Assembly (NCBI RefSeq): GCF_029193815.1
Contig: NZ_JARFVC010000001.1
Span: 1 to 64,000, forward strand
Origin: Cytobacillus sp. S13-E01
GTDB lineage: Bacteria > Bacillota > Bacilli > Bacillales > Bacillaceae_L
Length of the DNA stretch: 64,000 bases
Direction: 5' to 3'
Shown: positions 29,643 to 39,346 of the stretch, in pieces
Numbering within the stretch: the first letter of the stretch is position 1
Layout: each line of letters starts with the position of its first letter
Notes under the pieces: model-generated
The model's database searches: none
What the model was told of the DNA's origin: nothing
What the model saw: the letters and a program-made list of their open reading frames with translations, nothing else
Program-made: the position numbers and the translations under genes

Positions 29643-32600
29643 GTGGGATAGGGAGCCGTTGCCTTGTTGAGTTGCCTCAATAGGTTCACTTCACCCCTCC
29701 CCCGAACCAAACGTACACCTTTCAGTGTATTTGGCTCTCCAATTGTACAACCAAGCCCTTATAATGTACCGTTGTGTAGCTTTCTGTGACAGTTATTTTT
29801 TGAGCCATGTCCGCACAGCACCATTGTTTTACGATTTCTTGCAATCATAAATTTTTCCCATGGTTCAAGGTGTTTTTTCTTGGACAGGTCACTTAACTTT
29901 CTTGACGTGGTGAACCTCGAAAGGTACGCCAGTATCTCCACATTTTTCACATCGGTTGGCATTTAGTCTTTCGGTGATTGAAGTTCTACCGTAGAAAATA
30001 CCAGAATTAGGTACAACGTTTATTTCAGGTTCGACATTAAATGTCTTTTTAACAAACTGTATTTCGTTCCTGTCCATAAGGGGTAGGAATTTAGGTTCGT
30101 CCTTTTTAATCGTGTACGTTATTCCCCATTTACCATTGCGGTAGAATTTCTTGTATTTCTTCCCATTTATTTCGGTTTCCATCTTCATTAGCTTGGAAAC
30201 TTGTGTTTTGTATTTTCCTGCAAGAGTTTTGGTGACACTTTTTTGGAATAACCAGTGTATATTCAGCAGCTTTTCTCGAACATCAAACGCAAGTTTGTAA
30301 TATTGATAAAAGCCTCTGAATTCTGCATTACACTGTTTAACTATTTCCAAAGGTTCATTGTTTAAAAGATTAGGTCTATGAATTTCTTTCCATCGACCGT
30401 CATCCAAGACTTTGGCATATCCTTTTCCAATCATAAAGTCTTTCATGTTCTGATGTGGTACGGATAATTTTATTTGTCCTGTAAGAGAGCGTCTTGTAAT
30501 TATTTCACCTGTACCCATATGATTTACTTTCGATACCTTATCGTCGTTTTTTGCAACGAAAATGTCATATCCGAGAAATCCAACTTTTTCACTATTATGT
30601 GTGATAAGTGTTTTCTCTTGACTTAGTTCAAGGTCGAGTTCGTTTCTAAGGTAGTCAGTGAGTAATTGTTTTGTTTCGGTTGCCTCTTCTTTTGAGCCAA
30701 TGATGCCTATTAGAAAGTCATCGGCGTATCTTGTATACCTCATTCTCTTGTAGTTAGGGTCGAAAATGTCCATTGCAGGTAGCTTACGTCTTTGAGCGGT
30801 TAGCTCTTTTATTTCAGTTATGAGTTTCTTACGTTCCTCTTCATTGAGGTTTTTAATTCTCTGCCTAAGTTTGTAGAGTTTCTTATTGTAATTTTTGTAA
30901 GTTTTATCTTCTTGCCTAATCGTTCCTTTAGGAAGTGATACTGCATAAGTTTCTCTTTCTTCAAGAAGTTGTGCTTCTTGTTTTTGGTACTCCTTTAATT
31001 CATCTTCCGTAGGTATTCTAAGTTTTCTTTTTCTCTGCTCAATCCGTTCTGAAATGAGTTTGTATTCCGAATTCGCTCTTCTTTGCCTTTTGGTGGTGTT
31101 GAACGCATCGATAGTTCTTATCATGAACTGGTCAAGTTCGTTCAGGTATATGTTAGCCAATATTGGGCTAACGATACCTCCTTGCGGAGTACCCCCGTAG
31201 GTGTGATGGAACTGTTTTTCGTATACATAACCAGCTCTTAGAAATTTCCATATAAGTCTTAAAAACTTTTCGTCTTTAATTCTTCTTTTTAGGATTTTAA
31301 TGAGTGTGTGATGGTTGATGTTGTCAAAGAAACCTTTGATGTCACCCTCGACCCACCATTTAACTCCGTTGAAGTTATGTTTGACTTCTAAGAGAGCCGT
31401 ATGACAGCTTCTATCGGGTCTGAACCCATGTGAACTGTCAGAGAAGTTAGTTTCATATATTGTTTCCAATATACTTCTTAGAATTTCTTGTACCAATTTG
31501 TCATATACCGCAGGCATTCCTAGCGGTCTTTTCTTGGTACTGTTTTTCTTGTCGATTAGGGTCCTGCGAGCAGGTTTAGGCTGATACGTTTCATTTCTCA
31601 TAGCTTCAATAACCCTTTGGACTTCATCGAGACTGAAACCATCTATTGTTTGCCCATCAGAGCCTGCTGTCATATTGCCTGGTTTGGCGTATATTTTAGC
31701 GTAGGCTTTCTTATAGAATTCTATGTTATAGAAGTTTCTATATAGTCGGTCAAACTTGTAGTTTGGTTCTTTTGCCTTGGACTCAATTACTCCTAATACT
31801 TTGTCTGGATTTTGCATGGTCTTTCACCATATCCTTTCTTCTTAGGAATACGACAATCTGCTCCCCTTCGCCATGTAATGGGCTTTCCCCTAAGAGGCGT
31901 TACCCTCTGTTCAGACATTCCATTGTTATGTCTTACATCTCGGACTACTATGGGAGCTCCGTTACCATATCCGATATTCAGCTCCTTTGAGCATAGCTAT
32001 ATTTAGAATTGTATAACCACCAGTTAAATTGAAATCGAAATGATTTCGTAGTCTCAAATTCTCGCAAGAGGATTTCTTGCATCATTCATAGCATTCGGAC
32101 TTAGGTAATCCCCGCTTAGCATACCTTGGACACTTTTCCACTTTACTTAGGTTCCCGTTCGACTTTATAACTCCGATTGGAGTTGAGAGAGAGTCGTTCA
32201 TCAGCATTGTGCTAAATTCTAAAACACATGCGTACTCTCATCATACCAATAATAGTGTCAACGTAAGGTATGAGTTGCCCTTTCTAACCTCAAGTCTGGG
32301 TTTAAAGCAGTATAGCCTTGACCATATAAAGTGATTTCTGAACTCGACATTCAGTTGCGGTGGTGACACTCCGCCCGACTTATGCCTTTCCGAGCATGCT
32401 ACACTCCCCATCAAGTTTCCCATCAGGATAAGCTCGGTGTTCACAAGGGGATGTTTCCCTTGGCTCGTGCAATTATTAAATTGCAGTCATAACATTCCAA
32501 AGTACGCCTCGAACATGCGTATACATGTTCTTACGGGCGCACGAACTTTAATGCTCGTCCACCAGGAGTTGTTTCTGGATTACCAAACATTACACCAACC

Positions 32601-35011
32601 TTTTCACGGATTTGGTTAATGAAGATAGCAATCGTTTTAGACTTATTAATAGCACCAGATAGCTTTCTAAGCGCCTGTGACATTAAACGAGCTTGTAACC
32701 CAATATGGGAATCACCCATTTCACCCTCGATCTCTGCTTTTGGCACTAACGCAGCTACTGAGTCAATAACAAGAATGTCAACAGCTCCACTTCTTACTAA
32801 AGCCTCAGCAATCTCTAACGCTTGTTCACCAGTGTCTGGTTGAGATAATAATAATTCATCTATATTTACACCTAATTTTTGTGCATAGTCTGGGTCTAGC
32901 GATAGCGATAGGTGACAGACATCCTCGGCTTACCCGTTAGGAGCTGCTTTCCCCCGCTTCACACCGTACGTGCGAGTTTCCCCGCATACGGCGTTCCAAC
33001 AATTATTATGCGATTAGTTTACCTAATTTTTCCCTAAAACCTTGTATCCTTTTTCTTACTGCTTGTGGTACGCCAGTTATTTCGCTTTTGGAGTGAATGA
33101 GATGATGACATCTCTTACAAACAGCCGCAAGGTTGTTTACCTTGTTTACCTCATTCAGCGGTAGATTCGGTCTTGTGTGGTGTATATTAACATTATTACT
33201 GCTTAGGAATTCTCCACAGCACCTGCATTTGCCCCTGTCTCGATTGAACGTGTACCCACGGTTCATTAGGAATTCAAAGTTGTATATTTTGCTTTTTGTT
33301 TCATCGACCATAGGGTTTTTAATAACACCCTGTGATTTACCTCATCAAAGAATTTACTAATGTCACCTTCAATGCACCAAGTATATCCCGTCCGCTTCAT
33401 GACATGCCCAAGATATTCAACTGCCTGTCCTGCTTCCCTCATTGGTCTGAAACCATACGAATGGTCGTAGAATTGGGGTTCAACAATAGGTTCGATTACT
33501 GACCTTATTATTTCCTGAATGACCCTATCTACAATTGCAGGTATACCCAGTGGTCTGAATTCGCCTTTCTTTCCGTTTTTAGGAATTAACTTCCTTCTAA
33601 CGGGAATCGGCGTGTAATTGTTGAGTTTTTCTTTTACATCTTCATTACCCTTTGGTAGTCGGATGTTAGAATTTCTTCAATTACCATTCCATCTGTTCCA
33701 GGTGTCTTGCTTCCTTTGTTTGCTTTGAGTTTGTGTATTGCTGTTATAACTACAGCGTCACTTTTCATTATCTCAATCAAACCTTTGAAGCGTGGGCGTT
33801 TGCCGTTCGATAATTCTGTTTGAGTTTTGGCGAAATATCTGTCTTGCAGTTGTTTGAATTGTTGCTCTGTTTTAGGAATTGACAAGTTTTTGAACCTCCT
33901 TCACTCAACTTCGTTTAAGAAATAAGGGTTGAGTATTGCACTGAAGGATTTGTGGTTTTAGTCAGTTTCGCTCATTGAAATAACCTTGATAGGTGATTCC
34001 TTAACGGCTTCCTTGTCTTATTAGTTACTAATCTACTCTTATTACATAATAACTATCTATGCCCCTTCGCTCCACACCTTATTATCAGTGTTTCATAGCT
34101 ACTACGGGCTGCTGCCACCGAGATTCATCAATCATTTCCTATTGATTAGTGTCATTGGTTCCGCAACCTTATCATTCACTTCTCGGCTTCATTTGTTCCG
34201 TATGTCCTAGCTTTACATATTCCCTTAGTGTCCAACTCTAACCCGCCAGCTAGAAATCCAACCACAGCGAGCGGTCAAATTTCCGAAAAACCTTTTGTGG
34301 TTTATCACAGACTTGGCAAACACGAATACCAAATCCACAACTGGTCATCCTTACGGATGTGAGTACCTTCATTTCGGTATCTCCACGCCTTTCGAGCCGT
34401 ACTTCCGTTGATTCGTTCCAGTCCAGAGGACTCTCTACACATAGGAATTTTATAGCCCCCCGACTACTCCTGTCCCATCTCAGGGCAAGTTTCGCCGTCC
34501 TCTCCGAGCTTCACACCATGATAGTACGGACTTATCACAGCATGTCGGGGTATTAGGGTGGGAATGCTCGCTTTCATCCCAAGCAGGAACTTCCCCTGCC
34601 TATTCGGTCATACAGTTCGAGTTTAACCACCAGTTTAGTGAGAGAAGATTTCTCCCGTAGTCTAACTCGGCTAAGCTTTAGCCCATTGTTTCCAATAGAT
34701 TTAACTTAGCAACAAATCGCACCATGCTCGGCATCGATAAACGCAGCTTGTCCACCATTTTGTTGTACTTCTGCAATCGCATGAAGTGCTACTGTCGTTT
34801 TACCAGAGCTCTCTGGTCCATATATTTCAACTATACGCCCACGTGGATATCCACCCACACCTAACGCTAAATCCAATGCTAATGATCCACTTGGAGATGT
34901 TGAGATTTTACGATCTGTTTGTTCCCCAAGTTTCATAATTGAACCTTTACCAAATTGTTTTTCTATTTGTTTTAAAGCCATATCTAAGGCAGCTTGACGG
35001 TCGTTCCCCAC
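29250..35011 (-). CDS. recA: RecA recombinase, split into three exons by two group II introns
   Basis: Exons 35011-34723, 32901-32543 and 29642-29250 sum to 1041 nt and join in frame to a 346-aa RecA, against 348 in B. subtilis. GPESSGKT (Walker A, 66-73) and catalytic Glu95 (DAEH) are in exon 1. [16 protein letters not shown] and [21 protein letters not shown] (two segments) are in exon 2. The C-terminal domain is in exon 3. It starts with GTG, with GGAGG 7 nt upstream. RecA drives strand exchange and LexA cleavage. Without splicing only a 101-aa N-terminal fragment would be made. It could also be a dead gene, but no exon contains a lesion. Confidence 0.93.
29759..29888 (-). pseudogene. Frameshifted C-terminal half of the intron B HNH domain
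   Basis: In the frame one base away the sequence continues [14 protein letters not shown]...[20 protein letters not shown], holding the second cysteine pair and the HxxxH expected of the HNH domain. A single extra base at AAGTGACC (about 29889) explains the break. Confidence 0.8.
29889..31817 (-). CDS. ltrA: Group II intron reverse transcriptase/maturase of intron B
   Basis: 642 residues. RT blocks: [74 protein letters not shown], then a charged insertion of about 130 residues, and the catalytic YADD ([12 protein letters not shown]). The maturase X domain follows (about 460-560). The HNH endonuclease domain starts at CEKCG...VHHVKK but stops early at a TGA; the rest lies in another frame just downstream. 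RT and splicing functions look intact; second-strand cleavage is probably lost. Confidence 0.93.
   Translation of the reverse strand: MQNPDKVLGVIESKAKEPNYKFDRLYRNFYNIEFYKKAYAKIYAKPGNMTAGSDGQTIDGFSLDEVQRVIEAMRNETYQPKPARRTLIDKKNSTKKRPLGMPAVYDKLVQEILRSILETIYETNFSDSSHGFRPDRSCHTALLEVKHNFNGVKWWVEGDIKGFFDNINHHTLIKILKRRIKDEKFLRLIWKFLRAGYVYEKQFHHTYGGTPQGGIVSPILANIYLNELDQFMIRTIDAFNTTKRQRRANSEYKLISERIEQRKRKLRIPTEDELKEYQKQEAQLLEERETYAVSLPKGTIRQEDKTYKNYNKKLYKLRQRIKNLNEEERKKLITEIKELTAQRRKLPAMDIFDPNYKRMRYTRYADDFLIGIIGSKEEATETKQLLTDYLRNELDLELSQEKTLITHNSEKVGFLGYDIFVAKNDDKVSKVNHMGTGEIITRRSLTGQIKLSVPHQNMKDFMIGKGYAKVLDDGRWKEIHRPNLLNNEPLEIVKQCNAEFRGFYQYYKLAFDVREKLLNIHWLFQKSVTKTLAGKYKTQVSKLMKMETEINGKKYKKFYRNGKWGITYTIKKDEPKFLPLMDRNEIQFVKKTFNVEPEINVVPNSGIFYGRTSITERLNANRCEKCGDTGVPFEVHHVKKVK
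32543..32901 (-). other. recA: recA exon 2 (rest of codon 97 to codon 216)
   Basis: 359 nt from CG CTA GAC CCA (A-L-D-P) to AAG TTC (K-F). Contains the Walker B region and the DNA-binding loops L1 and L2. Confidence 0.92.
32902..34722 (-). mobile_element. Group II intron A in recA (1821 nt, degenerate ORF)
   Basis: Starts GTGCGATTTG at 34722 and ends CTATCGCTAT at 32902. Domain V is at about 32961-32996 (GCCGTATGCGG..., CGCACGTACGG on the minus strand). It splits recA codon 97 (phase 1). Its ORF is frameshifted and lacks the RT core. Six bases of the 5' exon (AGCATG) have a perfect complement (CATGCT) in domain I near 34536, a possible EBS1-IBS1 pair. Confidence 0.92.
33006..33885 (-). pseudogene. 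Degraded reverse transcriptase/HNH ORF of intron A
   Basis: It begins at TTG 33885 with AAGGAGG 9 nt upstream and reads as an RT N-terminus ([12 protein letters not shown]). It breaks near 33640 by a one-base frameshift, then resumes as [31 protein letters not shown] and [14 protein letters not shown]. It then jumps, in another frame near 33300, into a complete HNH domain ([22 protein letters not shown]; 33311-33006). The PQGG and YADD blocks and the maturase domain are missing. No functional RT can be made. Confidence 0.88.
34723..35011 (-). other. recA: recA exon 1 (codons 1-96 plus first base of codon 97)
   Basis: 289 nt, ending GAG CAT G directly before the intron start GTGCGATTTG. Carries the N-terminal helix and Walker A motif. 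Confidence 0.93.
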
Positions 35012-35045
35012 TTTATTTCCTCCTCTTTTTCTTTACCTAATTACT

Positions 35046-35097
35046 ACTATAACTTGTTTTGTCTCATTTGCCAAGTAAAAAATAGAACATTCATTCG
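35046..35097 (-). promoter_or_regulatory. recA promoter and LexA box
   Basis: TTGGCA (35069-35074), 17-nt spacer, TATAGT (35046-35051) on the minus strand. Directly upstream CGAATGAATGTTCT (35084-35097) matches the LexA box with two changes. recA, and with it both introns and the intron B maturase, should be SOS induced. Confidence 0.8.
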
Positions 35098-35260
35098 ATG
35101 TTTTTATACTATATTTAATGGTGTAAAATCCAATTTTCACCTAGTAATAATTGAATTTCCTGATTAAAAGATGCCTAAAGAATGAAAACTGTTAAAGTAA
35201 AATACTTTAAAGTAAAGAGGTCGAACTCAATAGTGTAGAGCCGACCCTTCTTAATTCTTT

Positions 35261-36496
35261 TTAATTGTGCATTTTCAACAAATAAAAATATCCATATTTA
35301 ACAGCTCTTTCTCTTATTCCTTGGCGACTGCCGGCTAATGAAAGCTTATGAACCTTTGTTGGTTGAGTTCCAGAAGAAATTCCAATATACACTGTGCCAA
35401 CTGGTTTACCTTCAAGTTCATTTGGCCCCGCTACACCCGTGAAGCTTATTCCAATATCAGCATTGAATAATTTCCTAACATTGTCTGCAAGCTCTTTCGC
35501 ACACTTTTCACTAACTGCTCCATCATTATTCAAAGTAGCCTCATTAACATTCAAAATATCGCGCTTTGCATCATTTGAATAGCAAACAACCCCGCCTTTT
35601 ACGACAGATGATGCACCGCCCATACTAGTTAGTTGTTCTTGAAAAAGCCCCCCTGTTAAACTTTCAGCACTAGCTATTGATCGCTCATTAACCTTTAGGT
35701 ATTCCAATACCTGGCTCACTAATGTAACAGATTCATAGCCGTATAGATACTGACCTACTCTTATAGTTATCTCCTTCTCAAGGTCATCTAAGAGTTTCTT
35801 AGTAACTTCAAAAGAACTATGTTTAGCTGAAAGTCGTAAAGTAACTTCACCATCTGAGGCTAGTGGTGCAATCGTTGGATTGGTTTGAGCGTCAATGAGA
35901 TCCTCGATTTCTGTTTCGAGTTGGGATTCTCCTATTCCAAAGAATCTCAACACTCTTGATTCAATTCTCTCAACCGTTCCAACACGCTCCAAAAGATACT
36001 TTTTGCCGTATGATGTAAACATCGGATTCATTTCTTTTGGGGGACCGGGTAATAACATATATGTAATTCTGTTAATTTCAATTCCCATACCTGGGGCCAT
36101 TCCATTATCATTTCTTAATACTGTAGAGCCCTTTAACACTAGTGCTTGCTTCTTATTATTTTCTGTCATCACTCTATTGGTCTTCTGAAAATAATCCACT
36201 ATGCTTTTTAGAGCCTTATCATCCATTACAAGAGATCTTCCAATAAGACTAGCAATTGTCTCCTTTGTTAAATCATCTTTAGTCGGACCTAAACCACCTG
36301 TAAAAATTAGTAAATTAGATCGTTTCTGTGCTGTCTCAATAACCTCTTGCAATCGAGACGGGTTGTCGCCAACAACTGTGTGATAATACACATTGACTCC
36401 GATGTCAGCAAGCTCCCTTGACAGGAATTGGGCATTACTGTTAACAATCTGTCCTAATAATAATTCAGAACCTACAGCAATAATCTCTGCATTCAT
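35261..36496 (-). CDS. cinA: CinA, competence/damage-inducible protein
   Basis: 411 residues. The N-terminal MoCF-like domain (about 1-170; [20 protein letters not shown] in part, [15 protein letters not shown]) is followed by a C-terminal CinA/PncC nicotinamide-nucleotide amidase domain (about 255-411; [32 protein letters not shown]). It takes part in NMN recycling. In competent bacteria it is co-expressed with recA, as the order here suggests. A recA promoter lies in the 249-nt gap. GAGGAGG lies 8 nt upstream of the ATG. Confidence 0.94.
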   Translation of the reverse strand: MNAEIIAVGSELLLGQIVNSNAQFLSRELADIGVNVYYHTVVGDNPSRLQEVIETAQKRSNLLIFTGGLGPTKDDLTKETIASLIGRSLVMDDKALKSIVDYFQKTNRVMTENNKKQALVLKGSTVLRNDNGMAPGMGIEINRITYMLLPGPPKEMNPMFTSYGKKYLLERVGTVERIESRVLRFFGIGESQLETEIEDLIDAQTNPTIAPLASDGEVTLRLSAKHSSFEVTKKLLDDLEKEITIRVGQYLYGYESVTLVSQVLEYLKVNERSIASAESLTGGLFQEQLTSMGGASSVVKGGVVCYSNDAKRDILNVNEATLNNDGAVSEKCAKELADNVRKLFNADIGISFTGVAGPNELEGKPVGTVYIGISSGTQPTKVHKLSLAGSRQGIRERAVKYGYFYLLKMHN

Positions 36497-36530
36497 ATCG
36501 TATCCTCCTCAGGGCATATTATTCTGACTT

Positions 36531-36687
36531 AAGAAAAGCGCAGGGCGCCCGCCTTTAGGCGACAAGCATAAGACGCGCCCTGATTAAGGCGTTTTTTGCC
36601 TTCGGGAAAGGATAGGCTTATGACCTCAGGTCCGATGGCGCCCGGAGCCAGACACTAAAACTAGGTACAAACTTTTATACTCTCTTA
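36531..36687 (-). repeat. Full CTAGCTCC/GCGCTTTT repeat (copy 5), overlapping the pgsA stop
   Basis: Short-tail form; central stem AAGGC/GCCTT; ends GCGCTTTTCTT on the minus strand. Unlike the other copies it has no terminator before it. Its first bases supply the TAA stop of pgsA. Confidence 0.88.
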
Positions 36688-37260
36688 TCTTTGAACAAAA
36701 ACATGAGTATTTTTTGCAAAATAATCCCATCCTGAAATGACTGTAAAAATAACAGCAACCCAAAGAGTAATCATATCAAAAGGAAAATTGATGAGTGCAA
36801 AAGGAAAATTGTGTAAAAGTAACGCTGAAATAGCTACAACCTGGGCCCACATTTTTATTTTACCAAGCATCTTGGCCGCTGAAACCTCTCCACCTTCGGC
36901 TAGTAGTAGGCGCAGACCTGTAACCGCAAATTCTCTACTTATAATGACAACCACCATCCATGCGGGCGCAAGATCTAACTGTACTAGTGTAACTAATGCA
37001 GCTGACACCAGAAGTTTATCGGCGAGGGGATCTAAAAATTTCCCAAGATTTGTTACTAAATTATATTTCCTAGCATAATAGCCATCAACCCAATCAGTAG
37101 ATGCAGCAAAAATAAAAATAAGTGCACCTATTAAATGTGTAATTGGTAATGATTCAGTACCGATATTTAAATTCCCCCACGAAAAAGGTACTAGCATAAT
37201 CACTAGAAATAATGGGATCAATAAAATCCTTGCTACGGTAATTTTATTTGGTATATTCAC
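36685..37260 (-). CDS. pgsA: Phosphatidylglycerophosphate synthase
   Basis: 191 residues, several membrane helices. The CDP-alcohol phosphotransferase signature is complete: DWVDGYYARKYN...GKFLDPLADK (DGxxAR-x8-GxxxDxxxD). It joins CDP-diacylglycerol and glycerol-3-phosphate to phosphatidylglycerophosphate, the precursor of acidic membrane lipids. The last sense codon and the stop lie at the edge of repeat copy 5, so the C-terminus may have been altered by the repeat. It follows rodZ behind a terminator. Confidence 0.95.
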   Translation of the reverse strand: MNIPNKITVARILLIPLFLVIMLVPFSWGNLNIGTESLPITHLIGALIFIFAASTDWVDGYYARKYNLVTNLGKFLDPLADKLLVSAALVTLVQLDLAPAWMVVVIISREFAVTGLRLLLAEGGEVSAAKMLGKIKMWAQVVAISALLLHNFPFALINFPFDMITLWVAVIFTVISGWDYFAKNTHVFVQR

Positions 37261-37393
37261 AATTCAAACCTCCACGTACTAGGATGATAAAGCAAACCTC
37301 ATACAGGGTATATCACCAACAACACCTGTCTCTTTAGAGTCAGCATGTACGAGTTATTTTTAATCTTCATAAGTGATAATACACTTATAAGAG

Positions 37394-37419
37394 AAAAAAA
37401 GCCATCAAAAGTGATGACT
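37394..37419 (-). terminator. rodZ terminator
   Basis: Stem 37400-37407 with 37412-37419 (one G-U/mismatch) followed by TTTTTTT on the minus strand. Confidence 0.85.
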
Positions 37420-37442
37420 TTTTGAGCTCCAATCTCTGAATT

Positions 37443-38357
37443 TTATTGAACATCTGGGTTAAAGAGAATCGTTATTTTTTGTTGAACTTTTTCTGATGGA
37501 TCAAAAGGAAATTCCAGGATCTGACCGTTTACTTTTATAACCGTATCAAGCGTCCGCCCAATATTTAAACGTATATCGGTTTCCTTGGACAAATCATATT
37601 GTTCAGTTACACCGTCTTTCATAAGGCCAGAGAAAAATGTGTTTCCTTTACCATTCATAATTCCAACCCAAGTTTCACCATTTTGAATCGCAGAAACATC
37701 TAAAATAAAACCTTCAGAGCTCTTTAATTCATAAACAGCAGATAATCCATTTTTTTCCTTTAACAATAATTCTGAAGTAGGGATAGTCTCTTTAGGTTCA
37801 GGTTCAACCTCATCTTCTACTACCGCAGGTTCCTCTTTTGCTTCATTTTCGTTTTCTTCATTGGTAGATGTGACTTCTTCATTCTTCAATTTCGACTCCT
37901 CTGGCTGCTCAAACTCCGTTTCCTCGCTATTATTAGTGCTTTGCGGTTCACCAGCACTGTCACGATTTTGCAGAAAAAGCCATAAAGCCACTAATCCTCC
38001 TATGATAAAAACAGTCAGTAAAAGAATAGGTAATAAGTCGAGAACTTTTGAACCCTTTGATGATATTTGTTTCTTATTCGTACGAACACGTGACAGTTGA
38101 GTTGGTAGTTCTTCCTTATGGGAGGTCGGAATATCATTTTTATATTCCTCAAAAATCACATCCGGATCCAAATCCACAGCCTCACAGTATTGTTTTATAA
38201 AGGCTCTGACATAGAACTTACCTGGCATAACAGCATAATTACCTTCTTCAATCCCAACTAGATAGCGCTTCTGAATTTTTGTTAAGGTTTGTAAATCTTC
38301 CAAGCTGAAGTTCTTTTCTTCTCTCGCCTCTTTTAACCTATTTCCTAGTTCTGTCAA
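37443..38357 (-). CDS. rodZ: RodZ-like cell-shape protein (YmfM)
   Basis: 304 residues from TTG 38357. N-terminal HTH (LGNRLKEAREEKNFSLEDLQ, about 1-75), one membrane segment (LLPILLLTVFIIGGLVALWL, about 108-127), an acidic Glu-rich linker (about 135-200) and a C-terminal beta domain (DUF4115-like). It links MreB to the membrane during wall elongation. TAGGTG lies 7 nt upstream of the chosen TTG; a GTG three codons earlier overlaps it. Confidence 0.92.
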   Translation of the reverse strand: MTELGNRLKEAREEKNFSLEDLQTLTKIQKRYLVGIEEGNYAVMPGKFYVRAFIKQYCEAVDLDPDVIFEEYKNDIPTSHKEELPTQLSRVRTNKKQISSKGSKVLDLLPILLLTVFIIGGLVALWLFLQNRDSAGEPQSTNNSEETEFEQPEESKLKNEEVTSTNEENENEAKEEPAVVEDEVEPEPKETIPTSELLLKEKNGLSAVYELKSSEGFILDVSAIQNGETWVGIMNGKGNTFFSGLMKDGVTEQYDLSKETDIRLNIGRTLDTVIKVNGQILEFPFDPSEKVQQKITILFNPDVQ

Positions 38358-38377
38358 TGAAAACACCTACCATTAAT

Positions 38378-39169
38378 TTAAAAATCAAACGCAGAAAAAT
38401 CAGAGCCATTTATCATTTGCTGTTCATCGACAACCTCGTACGTTATTTCTTCATCTGGATCATTTCTCAGTTCAATGATATAGTCGAAATCATCTAGAGT
38501 GTATTCAGTATTTCTTACAAATATATCTGGATGCTCTACAACTTTAACTGCAGGCAATCTCATAATTTCACGAACTAATTGCCAATGTCTTTCAGATGCT
38601 CGTTTTGTAGAAACAATGCCGTCAATAATAAAAAGGTTATTTTCACTGTACTCATCTTCAATAAGCTGACTTCTGATAGTCTGTTTAAGTAGTGTGGATG
38701 ATACAAATAACCATCTTTTATTAGCACAAACACTTGAGGCTACAACCGATTCAGTTTTTCCTACACGAGGCATACCCCGAATACCAATTAATTTGTGGCC
38801 TTCTTTTTTAAATAGCTCGGCCATAAAATCAACAAGTAAGCCTAGCTCATCTCTTACAAACCTAAATGTTTTTTTATCATCAGCATCACGCTGAATATAA
38901 CGCCCATGCCTGACAGCTAACCGATCTCGCAATTTAGGCTTTCGAAGCTTTGTTACTGTTATGTTATCCATAGTATTTAAAATCGATTCAAGTCTCTCAA
39001 CTTGTTCATTATTATCACAAAGTAATAACATTCCACGACGCATATCATCCACACCATTTATTGTAACGATATTAATGGATAGCATTCCCAATAATGAAGA
39101 AATATCTCCAAGTAATCCAGGACGATTTTTAGATATCTCATATTCTAAATACCATTCTTTCTTTTCCAT
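38378..39169 (-). CDS. ymfK: YmfK, DUF3388 protein with ACT-like and P-loop regions
   Basis: 263 residues. The N-terminus looks like an ACT domain (YEISKNRPGLLGDISSLLGM, INIVTINGVDD). A P-loop-like GIRGMPRVGKTES follows near residue 130, and then a Walker B-like LFIIDGI. The function is not known. ATG 39169 is preferred (AAGGGGG 11 nt upstream); homologues lack the 33 extra residues of the longer frame. It sits in the conserved ymfF-H-I-J-K-M run, 20 nt before rodZ. Confidence 0.85.
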   Translation of the reverse strand: MEKKEWYLEYEISKNRPGLLGDISSLLGMLSINIVTINGVDDMRRGMLLLCDNNEQVERLESILNTMDNITVTKLRKPKLRDRLAVRHGRYIQRDADDKKTFRFVRDELGLLVDFMAELFKKEGHKLIGIRGMPRVGKTESVVASSVCANKRWLFVSSTLLKQTIRSQLIEDEYSENNLFIIDGIVSTKRASERHWQLVREIMRLPAVKVVEHPDIFVRNTEYTLDDFDYIIELRNDPDEEITYEVVDEQQMINGSDFSAFDF

Positions 39170-39346
39170 GTAAAATCCATCCCCCTTTTCAGGTTCTGAT
39201 AAAGAATAGGTTTTTATAATGATTGGGAGGTTAATTCTAGAGTGGACAACTGTGACAAGTTCCTTCATTTTTCTACCTATAAATCAATAATAAATGATTT
39301 TAAACTAATAAGAAAGGGAATTTCTCGAAACTAAAGAAAAACTTGG

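Larger units (their letters stand above)
29643..32542 (-). mobile_element. Group II intron B in recA (2900 nt, ORF-bearing)
   Basis: Starts GTGCGCCCG at 32542 and ends CTATCCCAC at 29643, fitting GUGYG...AY. Domain V is clear at 29704-29737 (GAGCC...GTTC arms, minus strand), followed by a domain VI-like hairpin. It carries a 642-aa RT/maturase ORF in domain IV. It lies between recA codons 216 and 217 (phase 0). The long insertion between RT blocks 4 and 5 resembles chloroplast-like lineages; class is inferred from memory. Confidence 0.93.

Noticed and set aside
29885-29895. Programmed +1 frameshift (AAG TGA C) joining the two halves of the intron B HNH domain
   Set aside because: The site lacks a slippery codon like the CTT TGA C of prfB, and no upstream Shine-Dalgarno-like stimulator was evident. 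A simple one-base insertion is more likely.
34706-35011. A 101-residue 'truncated RecA' as a separate gene
   Set aside because: Its last residues (GAICC) come from reading into intron A; it is exon 1 plus intron, not an independent gene.
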